Counted from the stretch's first letter, positions 1-7,683 are shown. The stretch: DNA of 48,702 nt from Phocaeicola paurosaccharolyticus JCM 15092 (GCF_000613805.1 NZ_BAJR01000025.1:1-48702); one strand, 5' to 3'. Numbers and translations: made by a program. Notes: generated from the letters alone by a model not told the origin.

Positions 1-1
1 T

Positions 2-172
2 AAAACTTATATAATGTCTGATTTGGCTCTAGCAAATATTGAAGCGCTTGCCAATATTGAAAGCAATTCAGATTGTAATACATACTGCACCACAGATCCG
101 AATTATGATTGTATTATACTTTATGGTTCTGGAGTTGAAGGTATAACATGCTTTGATATGAGGAAAAGATAA
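2..172 (+). CDS. NVEALA family small secreted protein, C-terminal part (5' end outside window)
   Basis: Frame 2 is open from the first bases to a TAA at 170-172 and encodes about 56 residues. The segment MSDLALANIEALA is nearly the same as MSDLALENIEALA in the complete gene at 7233-7493, and matches the NVEALA family, named after this motif. After it comes a divergent tail with four cysteines (SDC, YC, YDC, ITC) and a basic end (DMRKR). The missing start should hold a short Lys-rich signal/anchor segment like that of the 7233 gene. Family members are small exported proteins of Bacteroidota, often beside beta-propeller lipoproteins, as here; their function is not known to me. A terminator-like hairpin lies 40 bases downstream. 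The family call is firm; the length and start cannot be given because the gene runs off the window. Confidence 0.8.
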   Translation, partial: KTYIMSDLALANIEALANIESNSDCNTYCTTDPNYDCIILYGSGVEGITCFDMRKR

Positions 173-210
173 GTAGTACTATAGAAACTTTCATAATATC
201 CAAATTGAAC

Positions 211-252
211 AAAATGCCACTGTTATACATAGCTATGGCAGTGGTGATTTTT
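211..252 (+). terminator. Terminator-like hairpin after the NVEALA gene
   Basis: CCACTG at 217-222 pairs with CAGTGG at 239-244, extended by AAAAT (211-215) against ATTTT (247-251), and the right arm runs into five Ts. The loop holds the palindrome CATAGCTATG. It sits between the NVEALA gene and the propeller gene starting at 301. It could end transcription or act as a partial terminator that keeps downstream expression lower than that of the small peptide. Confidence 0.55.
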
Positions 253-300
253 GAAAGAAAAAAGATTTGATTCCCCTACTTAATATATAAAATATAGATA

Positions 301-1354
301 ATGAGAAAATATTTTTTTATTCTAATTTCAATTAGCATATTGTTTATATCCTGCAACAATGTGGAAACATATAATGATGCTGAAACTTTTGATCTAAAAG
401 GTTTTTTCTAAAATAGAAAATCTTAAGGGTAAAACACTAGAATTTGATAGTTTGGTAATGCATCCGAGTGATATTATTGTGTATGATTCGTTATTGGTAC
501 TTGTTGAACCCAAATGCGATAAAATGATTCATATTTATAATCTTAATTCAAGGAAAAGAGAAGCATCACATATTTCATTTGGTCAAGGACCCTATGAGAT
601 GATTAGACCTAAATTTATAGCAAACAATACAAGTGGTGATACACTCCAACTTTTTGACAAGTCTTCGTACTGTATTATGAAATACGATATGAAAGCATTC
701 AGAAAACCTGAGAAAGTTATGCCATTTGATCGTGTGAAACTTTCTCAGCAAGTATTCCTGAATGTGGAAAAGATTGGCAATGATATTTGGGGATATTCGC
801 ATAATCCCAAATATCAGTTTTATCTTTTTGATGCATGTAATGGCAATAAGATAAATGAAATTATAGGATATCCATTATGCAATGTTGAGTATTCTGATAT
901 TGAGAAAGTCGATGCGTTCTATATGAATTTTGTAAGCAATGGTGCAGATAAGATTGCTATCTGCTATTGTATGACTGACTTGATTGACTTCTATAATATA
1001 GATGGTACCTTACATAAACGTATTCATGGACCTGAACATTTCTTCTCACATTTTAATGATTATAAAGATGGTAAGGTTGTTTCTTCATCTCCTGACAAAA
1101 ATACTCGCGACGCTTATTTTTCTCCTTGTTCAGCAGGTGATAATCTTATGGTTCTTTATAATGGTGGTTTAGTAAATGATTCCAATCATAGTAGCTCATG
1201 CAAATGGATATTTTCATTTTCATGGGATGGTAAACCAAATGTAGCGTATAAATTGAGTGACCCATTATTGTTTATGACTGTTGATGAGAAGCATCGTAAA
1301 ATATATGGAATTAGTAATATACCAGAATATCATATAGTAGAATATACATTCTAG
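301..1354 (+). pseudogene. 6-bladed beta-propeller lipoprotein, frameshifted
   Basis: An ATG at 301 opens a lipoprotein signal peptide (MRKYFFILISISILFISC, lipid Cys18) but this frame stops at TAA 409-411 after GFF. The body of the protein continues in the next frame from about 398 to the TAG at 1352-1354. The two frames overlap only in 398-411, which contains a run of six Ts (402-407). With five Ts the reading would be continuous (KGFSKIENLKGK). Restored, the product would be about 350 aa, the usual size for the exported 6-bladed propeller proteins of Bacteroidota (NHL/TolB-like). The body shows family features such as VYDSLLVLVEP, GQGPYEM and repeated aromatic strand motifs. It is paired with an NVEALA gene, as is the intact paralogue at 7684. 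A downstream TTG at 452 is possible as a start, but would give a product without an export signal. Whether the shift is real, phase-variable or a sequencing error cannot be told from one sequence. Confidence 0.75.
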
Positions 1355-1376
1355 AATTTAATAATTCAAATTATAA

Positions 1377-2327
1377 ATGAGAAAATATATCTATCACCTC
1401 TATGGTATCGGAATCTGTATTCTTATTGCATCTATAATACTAATAATTGATAGATCTAATAATATTTATGCATGGACTTTAGGAGATTTATCTTCAAGGT
1501 ATGATTCTGTTTTCGAAGCTATCAATTCTCATGATTATATTACAGCTCGTCAGGAATTGAAACCATTAGCAAGGATTGATTCAGCCAAGTTTGCCCAATA
1601 TTCTTTAGGAGATTTATATTATCGTGGTCTTGGAGGAGAAAAAGATTATGATAAGGCATACAAGTTGTTTAAAGAATCAGCAGAAAATGGAAATATGGAT
1701 GCAATGAACAACATAGCTTTCATGTCTTTGTACGGTCATGGTACTGATGTTAACTATGCAAAGGCTTATGAATTATTTCGTAATGCAGCATTGCAAGGCA
1801 ATCCTCATGCTCAATTAGGATTGGGGACAATGTATCGTCATGGATGGGGAGTAACACGTAGTTGCATGCTAGCTATGGACTGGTATAAACGTTCAGCATC
1901 GCATGGTAATAGTGATGCCATGAATAACATAGGATATATGCAATACAATGGAATAGGTGTCCCAATGGATTCACAACAAGCCTTTTATTGGTTTAGCAGA
2001 GCTGCTGTACTTGGTAATCCTATAGCCGAATATAATATGGGTGTTCTTTATTGCGTTGGAAGAGGGGTAGACCATAAAGACTTAGTTAAGGGAGCTGAAT
2101 GGCTTACAAAATCGGCAATGAAAGGTAATTCATCGGCACAATATAACTTAGGGAATATGTATTACTTTGGTAAAGGAGTAGAAAAGGATGTAGAGAAAGC
2201 TGAATTATGGTATCGCGCAGCAGCAAAGGAAGGACATAAAAGAGCATCTTTTACAATAAAAGATTTAGAGAACAAAGGCTATATTGAACCTAAAGATTCA
2301 TTAATGGAGTTTGATGTTGAAGATTAA
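1377..2327 (+). CDS. Sel1-repeat (SEL1-like TPR) membrane-anchored protein
   Basis: This 316-aa protein begins with a short basic segment and one hydrophobic helix (about residues 10-25, IGICILIASIILII), a signal anchor or uncleaved signal. From about residue 70 to 300 it has roughly six Sel1 repeats, each with the pattern of A-x-x-x-L-G-x-x-Y-x-x-G-x-G and A-x-x-W-(Y/F)-x-x-A-A-x-x-G-N (for example YYRGLGGEKDYDKAYKLF and YYFGKGVEKDVEKAELWY). Sel1 repeats form alpha-alpha superhelices for protein contacts and are not catalytic. It starts 22 bases after the propeller gene and 71 bases before the signal peptidase, all in one direction, so it is probably co-transcribed. I infer a scaffold or adaptor role for the envelope proteins encoded around it; the sequence does not show the partner. 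Confidence 0.85.
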   Translation: MRKYIYHLYGIGICILIASIILIIDRSNNIYAWTLGDLSSRYDSVFEAINSHDYITARQELKPLARIDSAKFAQYSLGDLYYRGLGGEKDYDKAYKLFKESAENGNMDAMNNIAFMSLYGHGTDVNYAKAYELFRNAALQGNPHAQLGLGTMYRHGWGVTRSCMLAMDWYKRSASHGNSDAMNNIGYMQYNGIGVPMDSQQAFYWFSRAAVLGNPIAEYNMGVLYCVGRGVDHKDLVKGAEWLTKSAMKGNSSAQYNLGNMYYFGKGVEKDVEKAELWYRAAAKEGHKRASFTIKDLENKGYIEPKDSLMEFDVED

Positions 2328-2398
2328 ATGCTTAGGAGATATTTTCCGAAACTTTAAAATTAAAAATAAAAAGTGAAGCGATAAACAAGTTTACTGAT

Positions 2399-3280
2399 AT
2401 GTTAAAAATAAGAAAAGTCTTAGATAGATTGTTGTCTGTATGCTTTTGGCTGTGCATTCTACTATTGGTATGGTTGACTCTTTTAGTAACTTCATTTGCT
2501 TCTTTTAGAATTCCATCAGATTCTATGGAACCATCAATACTTCCTGGAGATAATATCCTAGTAAATAAATGGGTTATTGGTGGGAGAATCTTTAATATAT
2601 GGAAAGCTGTAGAAGGGAAAGATGTAAATATATTTAGACTTCCAGGGTTCGGAAAGATAAAGCATAATGATGTATTGGTCTTTAACTTTCCCTATCCTGC
2701 GTCATGGGACAGTATTGGAATTAATCTTCATACATATTATGTGAAGCGTTGTGTAGCATTGCCTGGTGATTCATTTGAAATAAAAGATTCACGCTACATG
2801 GTAAAGGGATATAATGGAACTTTAGGTCCGGAGGAATCGGAGTACAGAATGAAACAGATATTATCATCTGGTAAGGAACAAATTAACGATGTTATAATGA
2901 ATAGTTTTCCTCTTGATGATTCAATAGGTTGGACTATCGAGAATTTCGGACCTCTGTTTATTCCGTCTGAAGGTTCTACGGTAAAGATGACTCCTACAAA
3001 CTGCAAATTGTACCGAAATGTGATAGAATGGGAACAGAAGAAAAAATTGGTTCTGAAGGGAAATTCAGTCATGCTTGGTGACAGTCTGATTAGTGAATAT
3101 ATGTTCTGTAAGAATTATTACTTCGTGGCAGGCGATAACAGGATAAACTCGCAGGATTCACGATACTGGGGACTTCTGCCAGAGGAATTCATTGTAGGTA
3201 AGACTACACTGATCTGGAAGTCGGTTGACCCAAATACAGGAAAGATACGCTGGGATAGGTTATTTAAAAAGATACGTTAG
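2399..3280 (+). CDS. lepB: Signal peptidase I (S26 family), cluster-associated
   Basis: Membrane serine protease that removes signal peptides from exported proteins on the outer face of the inner membrane. One N-terminal TM helix (about residues 13-33) is followed by box B with the catalytic Ser42 (IPSDSMEPSILPGD), the catalytic Lys116 in YYVKRCVALPGDS, and the C-terminal boxes GDNRINSQDSRYWGLLPEEFIVGK. All catalytic elements are present, so an active enzyme is expected. Between the Lys box and the final box is a long insertion (about residues 130-230), common in Bacteroidota versions. At 293 aa it is shorter than the main housekeeping LepB of many relatives. It lies inside the NVEALA/propeller cluster rather than beside lepA or dapB, so it could be a second, dedicated signal peptidase for products of this cluster; that is inference. 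Confidence 0.92.
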   Translation: MLKIRKVLDRLLSVCFWLCILLLVWLTLLVTSFASFRIPSDSMEPSILPGDNILVNKWVIGGRIFNIWKAVEGKDVNIFRLPGFGKIKHNDVLVFNFPYPASWDSIGINLHTYYVKRCVALPGDSFEIKDSRYMVKGYNGTLGPEESEYRMKQILSSGKEQINDVIMNSFPLDDSIGWTIENFGPLFIPSEGSTVKMTPTNCKLYRNVIEWEQKKKLVLKGNSVMLGDSLISEYMFCKNYYFVAGDNRINSQDSRYWGLLPEEFIVGKTTLIWKSVDPNTGKIRWDRLFKKIR

Positions 3281-3299
3281 CTATAATGATTATATTACT

Positions 3300-3665
3300 A
3301 TGAGAGACAGATATTTCAGATTTGCAGTGATGCTTGCTATATTTATTACTATGGCAACATGTCTTAGTGTGGTATGTCATGGCTCAAGCTATCTGCCTGT
3401 CGAGATATTGGATGATGATCGGGCATGGATGCATATCAGTCTTGCTGTTTCCATGCCTATTCTTGCTACCTTTATATTGCTTCGTCCCAAAGAGTTTGCA
3501 GGAATATCAGCCATGCTGACTCCTTGGGTGTTCATAATATATGGAGGCATTCTGTGCGTTTGGGGAATGATGCAGATTTATGGATACTCATATTCCAATC
3601 ACTCGCTCTATTCACTCACAGGACCTTTCTATAATCCGGGACCATACTCCGGCTATATTGCATGA
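3300..3665 (+). CDS. O-antigen ligase/Wzy-like membrane protein, N-terminal part (split by frame change)
   Basis: From ATG 3300 (MRDRYFRF) this frame encodes 121 aa with three hydrophobic helices (near residues 8-25, 45-62 and 73-93) and ends in GPFYNPGPYSGYIA, a motif typical of the periplasmic loop of Bacteroidota O-antigen ligase/polymerase proteins, just before a TGA at 3663-3665. An earlier in-frame ATG at 3225 lies inside lepB and is unlikely. The next gene begins at ATG 3662 in another frame and continues the family sequence without a gap (MILPICVHEW). So this is most probably the first fifth of one protein of about 558 aa whose frame was broken in 3635-3665. The ATGA overlap could alternatively allow coupled translation of two halves. 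Confidence 0.7.
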   Translation: MRDRYFRFAVMLAIFITMATCLSVVCHGSSYLPVEILDDDRAWMHISLAVSMPILATFILLRPKEFAGISAMLTPWVFIIYGGILCVWGMMQIYGYSYSNHSLYSLTGPFYNPGPYSGYIA

Positions 3666-4975
3666 TACTGCCTATCTGCGTGCATGAATGGTTTAACCAA
3701 AGGAATGCCAACAAATGGCTATCGTATATCTCGTTATCAGTTATGCTGCTTATAGTCTGTCTGTTGCCAGCCGGTATGAGCCGTTCTGCCTGGATGGCAA
3801 GTGCTATATCATGTATTTATGTTATTTCTATGAATTATTGGAGTAAGATTGGAACATTAATAAATAGATACAGAAAAAGAATCGTTCCGTTTGCTATAAT
3901 ATCATTAGTTATAATATCATTAGTTATAATAACATTAGTTATAATAACATTATCGGTCATTGGCTTATATATGCTGAAGAAAGACTCGGCCGACGGCCGT
4001 CTTTTTATGTGGAAGATCTCATCACAGGCAGTTGCACAAAATCCATGGACGGGGTCAGGATGGGACAATGTCCCAGCTGCTTATGGTCAGGCACAGGAAA
4101 AGTTCTTTGCCGAAGGTAATTATTCGGAAACAGAAGAATATGTAGCTGGTACTCCTGAATATGTATTCAATGAATATCTGCAAGCATCAATTGCATGGGG
4201 ATTACCTGTTACCTGTATGTGTTTGCTTGTTGTAATTTTTTGTTTTTATATTGGAAACAGGAATGGTCTGTATGGTATCTGTGGAGCTATACTATCATTA
4301 TCGGTCTTTGCTTTTTCCTCTTACCCTTTTCAATTCCCTGCATTTGTTTCTGCCTTGTTTGTTCTGTTATTTACCTGTATTGTTCAAACAATCAAATCAA
4401 AGAAATCTATTATTCTTTATCCTGTTGTTTGTGGTCTGTTGTTATGCACTTTTGTCTGTTCCCAAAACTACAGGCAGGATAGCAGGATAGTCGAGGCATG
4501 TAAGAAATGGAACGGAAGCCGTATCTTCTACCAATCAGGAGCATATAGCCGGGCAGAACTGGAATATGCAGAAATTGAAGCAGAGATGAAAGGGAATGCA
4601 CGCTTTATGTTTGAATACGGTCATACTCTACATAAGCTTCATAAGTATAAAAAATCAAATGAAATTCTTATTAAAGCTTTAAGTCTCAGTGGCGATCCTA
4701 TGATTCTTAATATAATAGGTAAGAACGAACAGGAGCTGAAAGAATATGATAGAGCTGAACATTATTTTCTCCGCTCTGTACACCGTCTTCCAAGTAGGAT
4801 ATATCCCTACTATCTGTTGGCAAAGCTATACAGTACACATGAGTACTACAACTATGATAAGTTTAAATGGGCATGTAATATGGTCATACATAAAGAGCCA
4901 AAGGTTCAGTCAACTGCAATAAGACAGATGAGAGATGAGATAAGAAAGCTTTCAAGAACCACTAATATCAAATAA
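3662..4975 (+). CDS. O-antigen ligase/Wzy-like protein with TPR tail, main part
   Basis: This 437-aa reading frame carries several TM helices (near residues 19-36, 38-56, 75-102, 178-195, 200-260) and the Wzy_C/WaaL family core DGRLFMWKISSQAVAQNPWTG and FNEYLQASIAWG, where the periplasmic loop carries residues needed for glycan transfer in the known family. WaaL/Wzy enzymes move or polymerise lipid-linked glycans at the periplasmic face; some relatives glycosylate proteins. After residue 290 the chain becomes soluble, with TPR-like helical repeats (GHTLHKLHKYKKSNEILIKAL, KNEQELKEYDRAEHYFLRSV), an arrangement common in Bacteroidota. Helix 75-102 is encoded by four 15-bp tandem repeats. No glycosyltransferase genes are nearby, so this is not an O-antigen locus; its substrate is unknown. 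The N-terminus is in the preceding frame, so the protein is probably disrupted unless the overlap permits coupled translation. Confidence 0.78.
   Translation: MILPICVHEWFNQRNANKWLSYISLSVMLLIVCLLPAGMSRSAWMASAISCIYVISMNYWSKIGTLINRYRKRIVPFAIISLVIISLVIITLVIITLSVIGLYMLKKDSADGRLFMWKISSQAVAQNPWTGSGWDNVPAAYGQAQEKFFAEGNYSETEEYVAGTPEYVFNEYLQASIAWGLPVTCMCLLVVIFCFYIGNRNGLYGICGAILSLSVFAFSSYPFQFPAFVSALFVLLFTCIVQTIKSKKSIILYPVVCGLLLCTFVCSQNYRQDSRIVEACKKWNGSRIFYQSGAYSRAELEYAEIEAEMKGNARFMFEYGHTLHKLHKYKKSNEILIKALSLSGDPMILNIIGKNEQELKEYDRAEHYFLRSVHRLPSRIYPYYLLAKLYSTHEYYNYDKFKWACNMVIHKEPKVQSTAIRQMRDEIRKLSRTTNIK
3896..3955 (+). repeat. Four tandem 15-bp repeats coding for a transmembrane segment
   Basis: Units 3896-3910 and 3911-3925 are identical (ATAATATCATTAGTT); 3926-3940 differs by one base and 3941-3955 by a few more. 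They are in frame and encode IISLV, IISLV, IITLV, IITLS, which form most of one TM helix of the O-antigen-ligase-like protein. Because the unit is five codons, gain or loss of copies keeps the frame but changes helix length. Confidence 0.9.
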
Positions 4976-4994
4976 TTAATATAGAATATCAGAC

Positions 4995-6059
4995 ATGAAG
5001 AATATTACCATAATCAGCATTTTAATTATTTTGCTTTGTTCCTGTTCAACAGTGGACAGTCAGTTGGATATTGCCCTTGATATGGCGGGCAGTAACAGTG
5101 TAGAGCTTCAGAAAGTTCTAAAGAGGTATAAGGATGAAGACCCTGAGAAATACGAAGCAGCCTGCTTCCTTATAAGTAATATGCCTTTCCATGGCTCATA
5201 TAAAGGAAAGGACTTAAAAAAATATTATAAGTATTTTGAGGAATATTCTAAGCTACCATTCTCAAAGAAAGTACAGGAGCTTATTGATTCCTTAAAAAAA
5301 GCTGATGGGGATTTTGATATATCACAATTATCATACCAGAAAGACATAACTCATATTGACTCTGCTTTTCTTACAAATCATATTGACTTCGCTTTTAAAG
5401 TCTGGAGGGAAAAGCCATGGTGTAAGAATGTAGATTTCAATTCATTCTGTGAATATATATTGCCATACCGTATAGGTGATGAACCATTATCCTGTTGGCG
5501 TGAGGATATTTATAATAAGTACAACCCTATCGTAGAGAAACTTTCTAAAGATATGGATGATCCTAAAGTGGTAGCTCAGATATTACTTGACAGTCTGTGT
5601 ACTGGTAAATACCATCATACTTCTCTTTTCCCTTCAGGGCCTCATATCGGGCCTGATGTTTTAAAATGGAAATCGGGCAGTTGCCGTGAGTTTACTGATG
5701 CAATGATATATGTACTCCGTTCTTTAGGAATCCCGTGTGGAGTTGACAGAACTATTCTGCTGGGTGACAATAATGCCTCTCATTTCTGGAATTTTATCAT
5801 TGACAAAAATAAGGAAACATATTATACCAACCTGCCATATGATATAATATGGCGAAAAGCAATAAAATATAATACCACAAAAGCAAAGGTTTACAGAGTG
5901 ACATTCGGGATGAACTTTAAAATATATGATGAACTGAAAGGTTACGAAAATATCCATCCTAATTTTAGGTTTCCATTGTTTAAGGATGTTACAGATATTT
6001 ATATAGGCGATAAAAATAGAAATGTTTCTTTTGATGCTCCCAGCTGTTATGCAGTATAA
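4995..6059 (+). CDS. Transglutaminase-like lipoprotein (likely frameshifted from the following discoidin part)
   Basis: The product starts with a lipoprotein signal (MKNITIISILIILLCSC, lipid Cys17), so it should be anchored in the envelope. The middle has a transglutaminase/cysteine-protease-like core: Cys230 in SGSCREFTDAMIYVLRSLG, His263 in NASHFWNFI, and an acidic residue at or after Asp270. The fold is used for protein crosslinking, peptidase or amide-transfer reactions; the substrate is unknown. The reading frame stops at TAA 6057-6059, but the text DAPSCYAV seems to continue into KSNKLLYLSLTNRMGW in the next frame, which ends with a discoidin-like domain. Both frames are open together only in 6035-6059. 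One protein of about 650 aa is therefore more likely than two. It starts 20 bases after the ligase-like gene, so the operon probably continues. Confidence 0.8.
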   Translation: MKNITIISILIILLCSCSTVDSQLDIALDMAGSNSVELQKVLKRYKDEDPEKYEAACFLISNMPFHGSYKGKDLKKYYKYFEEYSKLPFSKKVQELIDSLKKADGDFDISQLSYQKDITHIDSAFLTNHIDFAFKVWREKPWCKNVDFNSFCEYILPYRIGDEPLSCWREDIYNKYNPIVEKLSKDMDDPKVVAQILLDSLCTGKYHHTSLFPSGPHIGPDVLKWKSGSCREFTDAMIYVLRSLGIPCGVDRTILLGDNNASHFWNFIIDKNKETYYTNLPYDIIWRKAIKYNTTKAKVYRVTFGMNFKIYDELKGYENIHPNFRFPLFKDVTDIYIGDKNRNVSFDAPSCYAV

Positions 6060-6943
6060 AAAGTAACAAATTGCTTTACCTGTCGCTTACTAATAGAATG
6101 GGATGGGAACCTGTAGCATACTCTGTTTTTAAAGATGGCAAGATAACATTCAAGGATGTGGAGGGCGGTGCTGTGTACATATTATCATATTGGAATGGTG
6201 ATAAATATGAAACGGTAACCAACCCTTTTTTTATGGACAAGGAAACAGGTAAGATACGTTATATAACAGCTAATAGAGAAACAGAGCGAATGACAGTCTA
6301 CAGGAAATGTCATTTCCCATCCAGCGCATGGCTTGATGAAAGAATGATTGGAGGTGTATTTGAGGGAAGCAACAATGTAGAATTTAATGATGCAGATACA
6401 TTGCACAGCGTAACAGAAGTTCCATATCGTCTCTGTACGTCTGTAAAGCTTAATGCAACAAAGCCATATCGCTATCTGCGTTATAAAGGAGCCGACGGTT
6501 ACTATTGTAATGTTGCAGAGATAGGTTTCTATGAGAATTATAATGATTCAATTCAGTTATGTGGAGAGATAATAGGTCCCCCCAGTAGCCTTGAGGACAG
6601 AGGACGTGAATACAAATATGCATTTGACGGTGATGTAAACACATCTTTTGGTTATAAGAATCCGGATGGAGGATGGACAGGGATGGATTTCAGAAGGAAG
6701 ACTTATGTAAGAAAAATAGTATATACTCCACAGAACGATGTCAACTTTATATATAAGGATAATATATATGAGCTTTTTTACTGGAATGATAACAATTGGG
6801 AATCATTAGGAAGGCAGACAGGTAAATCAGATTCATTGCTTTATACTGTTCCCAAAAATGCTTTGTATTATTTGAGGAACTATACGACTGGTAAGGATGA
6901 AAGAATATTTGAATACATAGACGGGAAACAAATATTCAGATAG
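6059..6943 (+). CDS. C-terminal part of the transglutaminase-like protein, with discoidin (F5/8 C)-like domain
   Basis: About 290 aa without any signal peptide or good start; the first usable codon is a TTG at 6071. The first 80 residues (LTNRMGWEPVAYSVFKDGKITFKDVEGGAVYIL) look like a small beta domain that often follows such transglutaminase cores. Residues 120-290 resemble a discoidin/F5-8 type C carbohydrate-binding domain: YRYLRYKGADGYYCNVAEIGF, DGDVNTSFGY, and the C-terminal RIFEYIDGKQIF. The lack of an export signal in a domain type that is normally secreted, and the direct continuity with the gene before it, argue for a broken gene rather than an independent one. A cell-surface glycan-binding role is inferred from the domain type. 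Confidence 0.65.
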   Translation, partial: KSNKLLYLSLTNRMGWEPVAYSVFKDGKITFKDVEGGAVYILSYWNGDKYETVTNPFFMDKETGKIRYITANRETERMTVYRKCHFPSSAWLDERMIGGVFEGSNNVEFNDADTLHSVTEVPYRLCTSVKLNATKPYRYLRYKGADGYYCNVAEIGFYENYNDSIQLCGEIIGPPSSLEDRGREYKYAFDGDVNTSFGYKNPDGGWTGMDFRRKTYVRKIVYTPQNDVNFIYKDNIYELFYWNDNNWESLGRQTGKSDSLLYTVPKNALYYLRNYTTGKDERIFEYIDGKQIFR

Positions 6944-7028
6944 TATAATTAAAATGATATAATTAGATTCTGAAATGTACACTGGTAATAATCACAGTAA
7001 TAAAACCAGATAAAATATGAGATAAGAT

Positions 7029-7078
7029 AGGTGGCAAGGATTTATGGCTCTTCACACCAAATATATCCTTTACCACCT
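7029..7078 (+). promoter_or_regulatory. Hairpin in the leader of the intact NVEALA gene
   Basis: AGGTGG (7029-7034) and AAGGAT (7036-7041) pair with ATCCTT (7065-7070) and CCACCT (7073-7078), with a small internal mismatch and a loop of about 23 bases. No T-run follows, so it is not a classic intrinsic terminator. It lies in the 289-bp gap between the discoidin part and the NVEALA gene. It may be a 3'-end stabiliser of the upstream mRNA or a leader structure of the downstream one. Confidence 0.45.
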
Positions 7079-7232
7079 ACTGATTCTCCAAAAAAAGAAA
7101 GGAGGAAACATTAAACAAATTTATTTAAAATAATCAGAAAACACAAAGCTATAGCTTCTTTCTTCTGCGGTTCTAATCTTTACGAAAACAAGATTAAGAT
7201 TAAAATGATTAATAACTCAAAAATTTAAAACG

Positions 7233-7493
7233 ATGAAAAAGAATTTATTTAAGATATTTACAGTGATAGTATTTGCAACAATTGCAGGGTATAATTTATA
7301 TAATTCTCAGAAGACTGATATGATGTCTGATTTGGCATTGGAGAATATAGAAGCTTTGGCTCAATCAGAAAGTTCAAGTGGAATTAGATGTTATACTGGA
7401 GATGGGCATTCATTTTTGTGTATATGTAATAGTTGCGTATGGGGTTATACAGGAACCTCTTCAAATGGTTCATGCTACAAACAAACATATTAG
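7233..7493 (+). CDS. NVEALA family small secreted cysteine-rich protein
   Basis: This complete 86-aa gene has a Lys-rich start and hydrophobic stretch (residues 5-20, LFKIFTVIVFATIAGY), then the family segment SDLALENIEALA (residues 32-43), then a Ser-rich linker and a 40-residue tail with five cysteines (53, 63, 65, 68, 81) plus Gly, Ser and Tyr. The conserved front half and divergent tail match the partial gene at the window start. The layout resembles a leader plus variable mature part, but I see no known peptide-modifying enzyme nearby. Members are thought to be exported; the function is unknown to me. A beta-propeller lipoprotein gene follows 190 bases later, repeating the pairing at 2-1354. 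An odd number of cysteines would leave one free or allow dimer formation. Confidence 0.88.
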   Translation: MKKNLFKIFTVIVFATIAGYNLYNSQKTDMMSDLALENIEALAQSESSSGIRCYTGDGHSFLCICNSCVWGYTGTSSNGSCYKQTY

Positions 7494-7683
7494 TCTTACT
7501 TCTTTGTTAAGTTTGTAATGTACTTTAATTTAGTTATACAATAATAAGTACTTGCTAATTCAATTAATAGAACAGCACTTATATTGTATAACTATTAAAA
7601 ATCATCATCTATTAAAGTGTGATGTAATTAAAAGCATACTTAATCTATACAATCAGATAAATTTATTTCTTATTAATAAAAAA

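Noticed and set aside
3225..3299. Earlier start of the ligase-like protein inside lepB
   Set aside because: It adds a 25-residue stretch that only reflects the lepB sequence in another frame; the ATG at 3300 fits the family start.
7096..7134. AAAGGAGG-like ribosome site followed by ATT AAA CAA as a possible leader peptide
   Set aside because: No standard start codon follows and Bacteroidota rarely use such sites; only seven codons would be made.
7520..7551. Possible terminator after the second NVEALA gene (GTACTT/AAGTAC)
   Set aside because: Only a 6-bp A/T-rich stem with no T-run after it.
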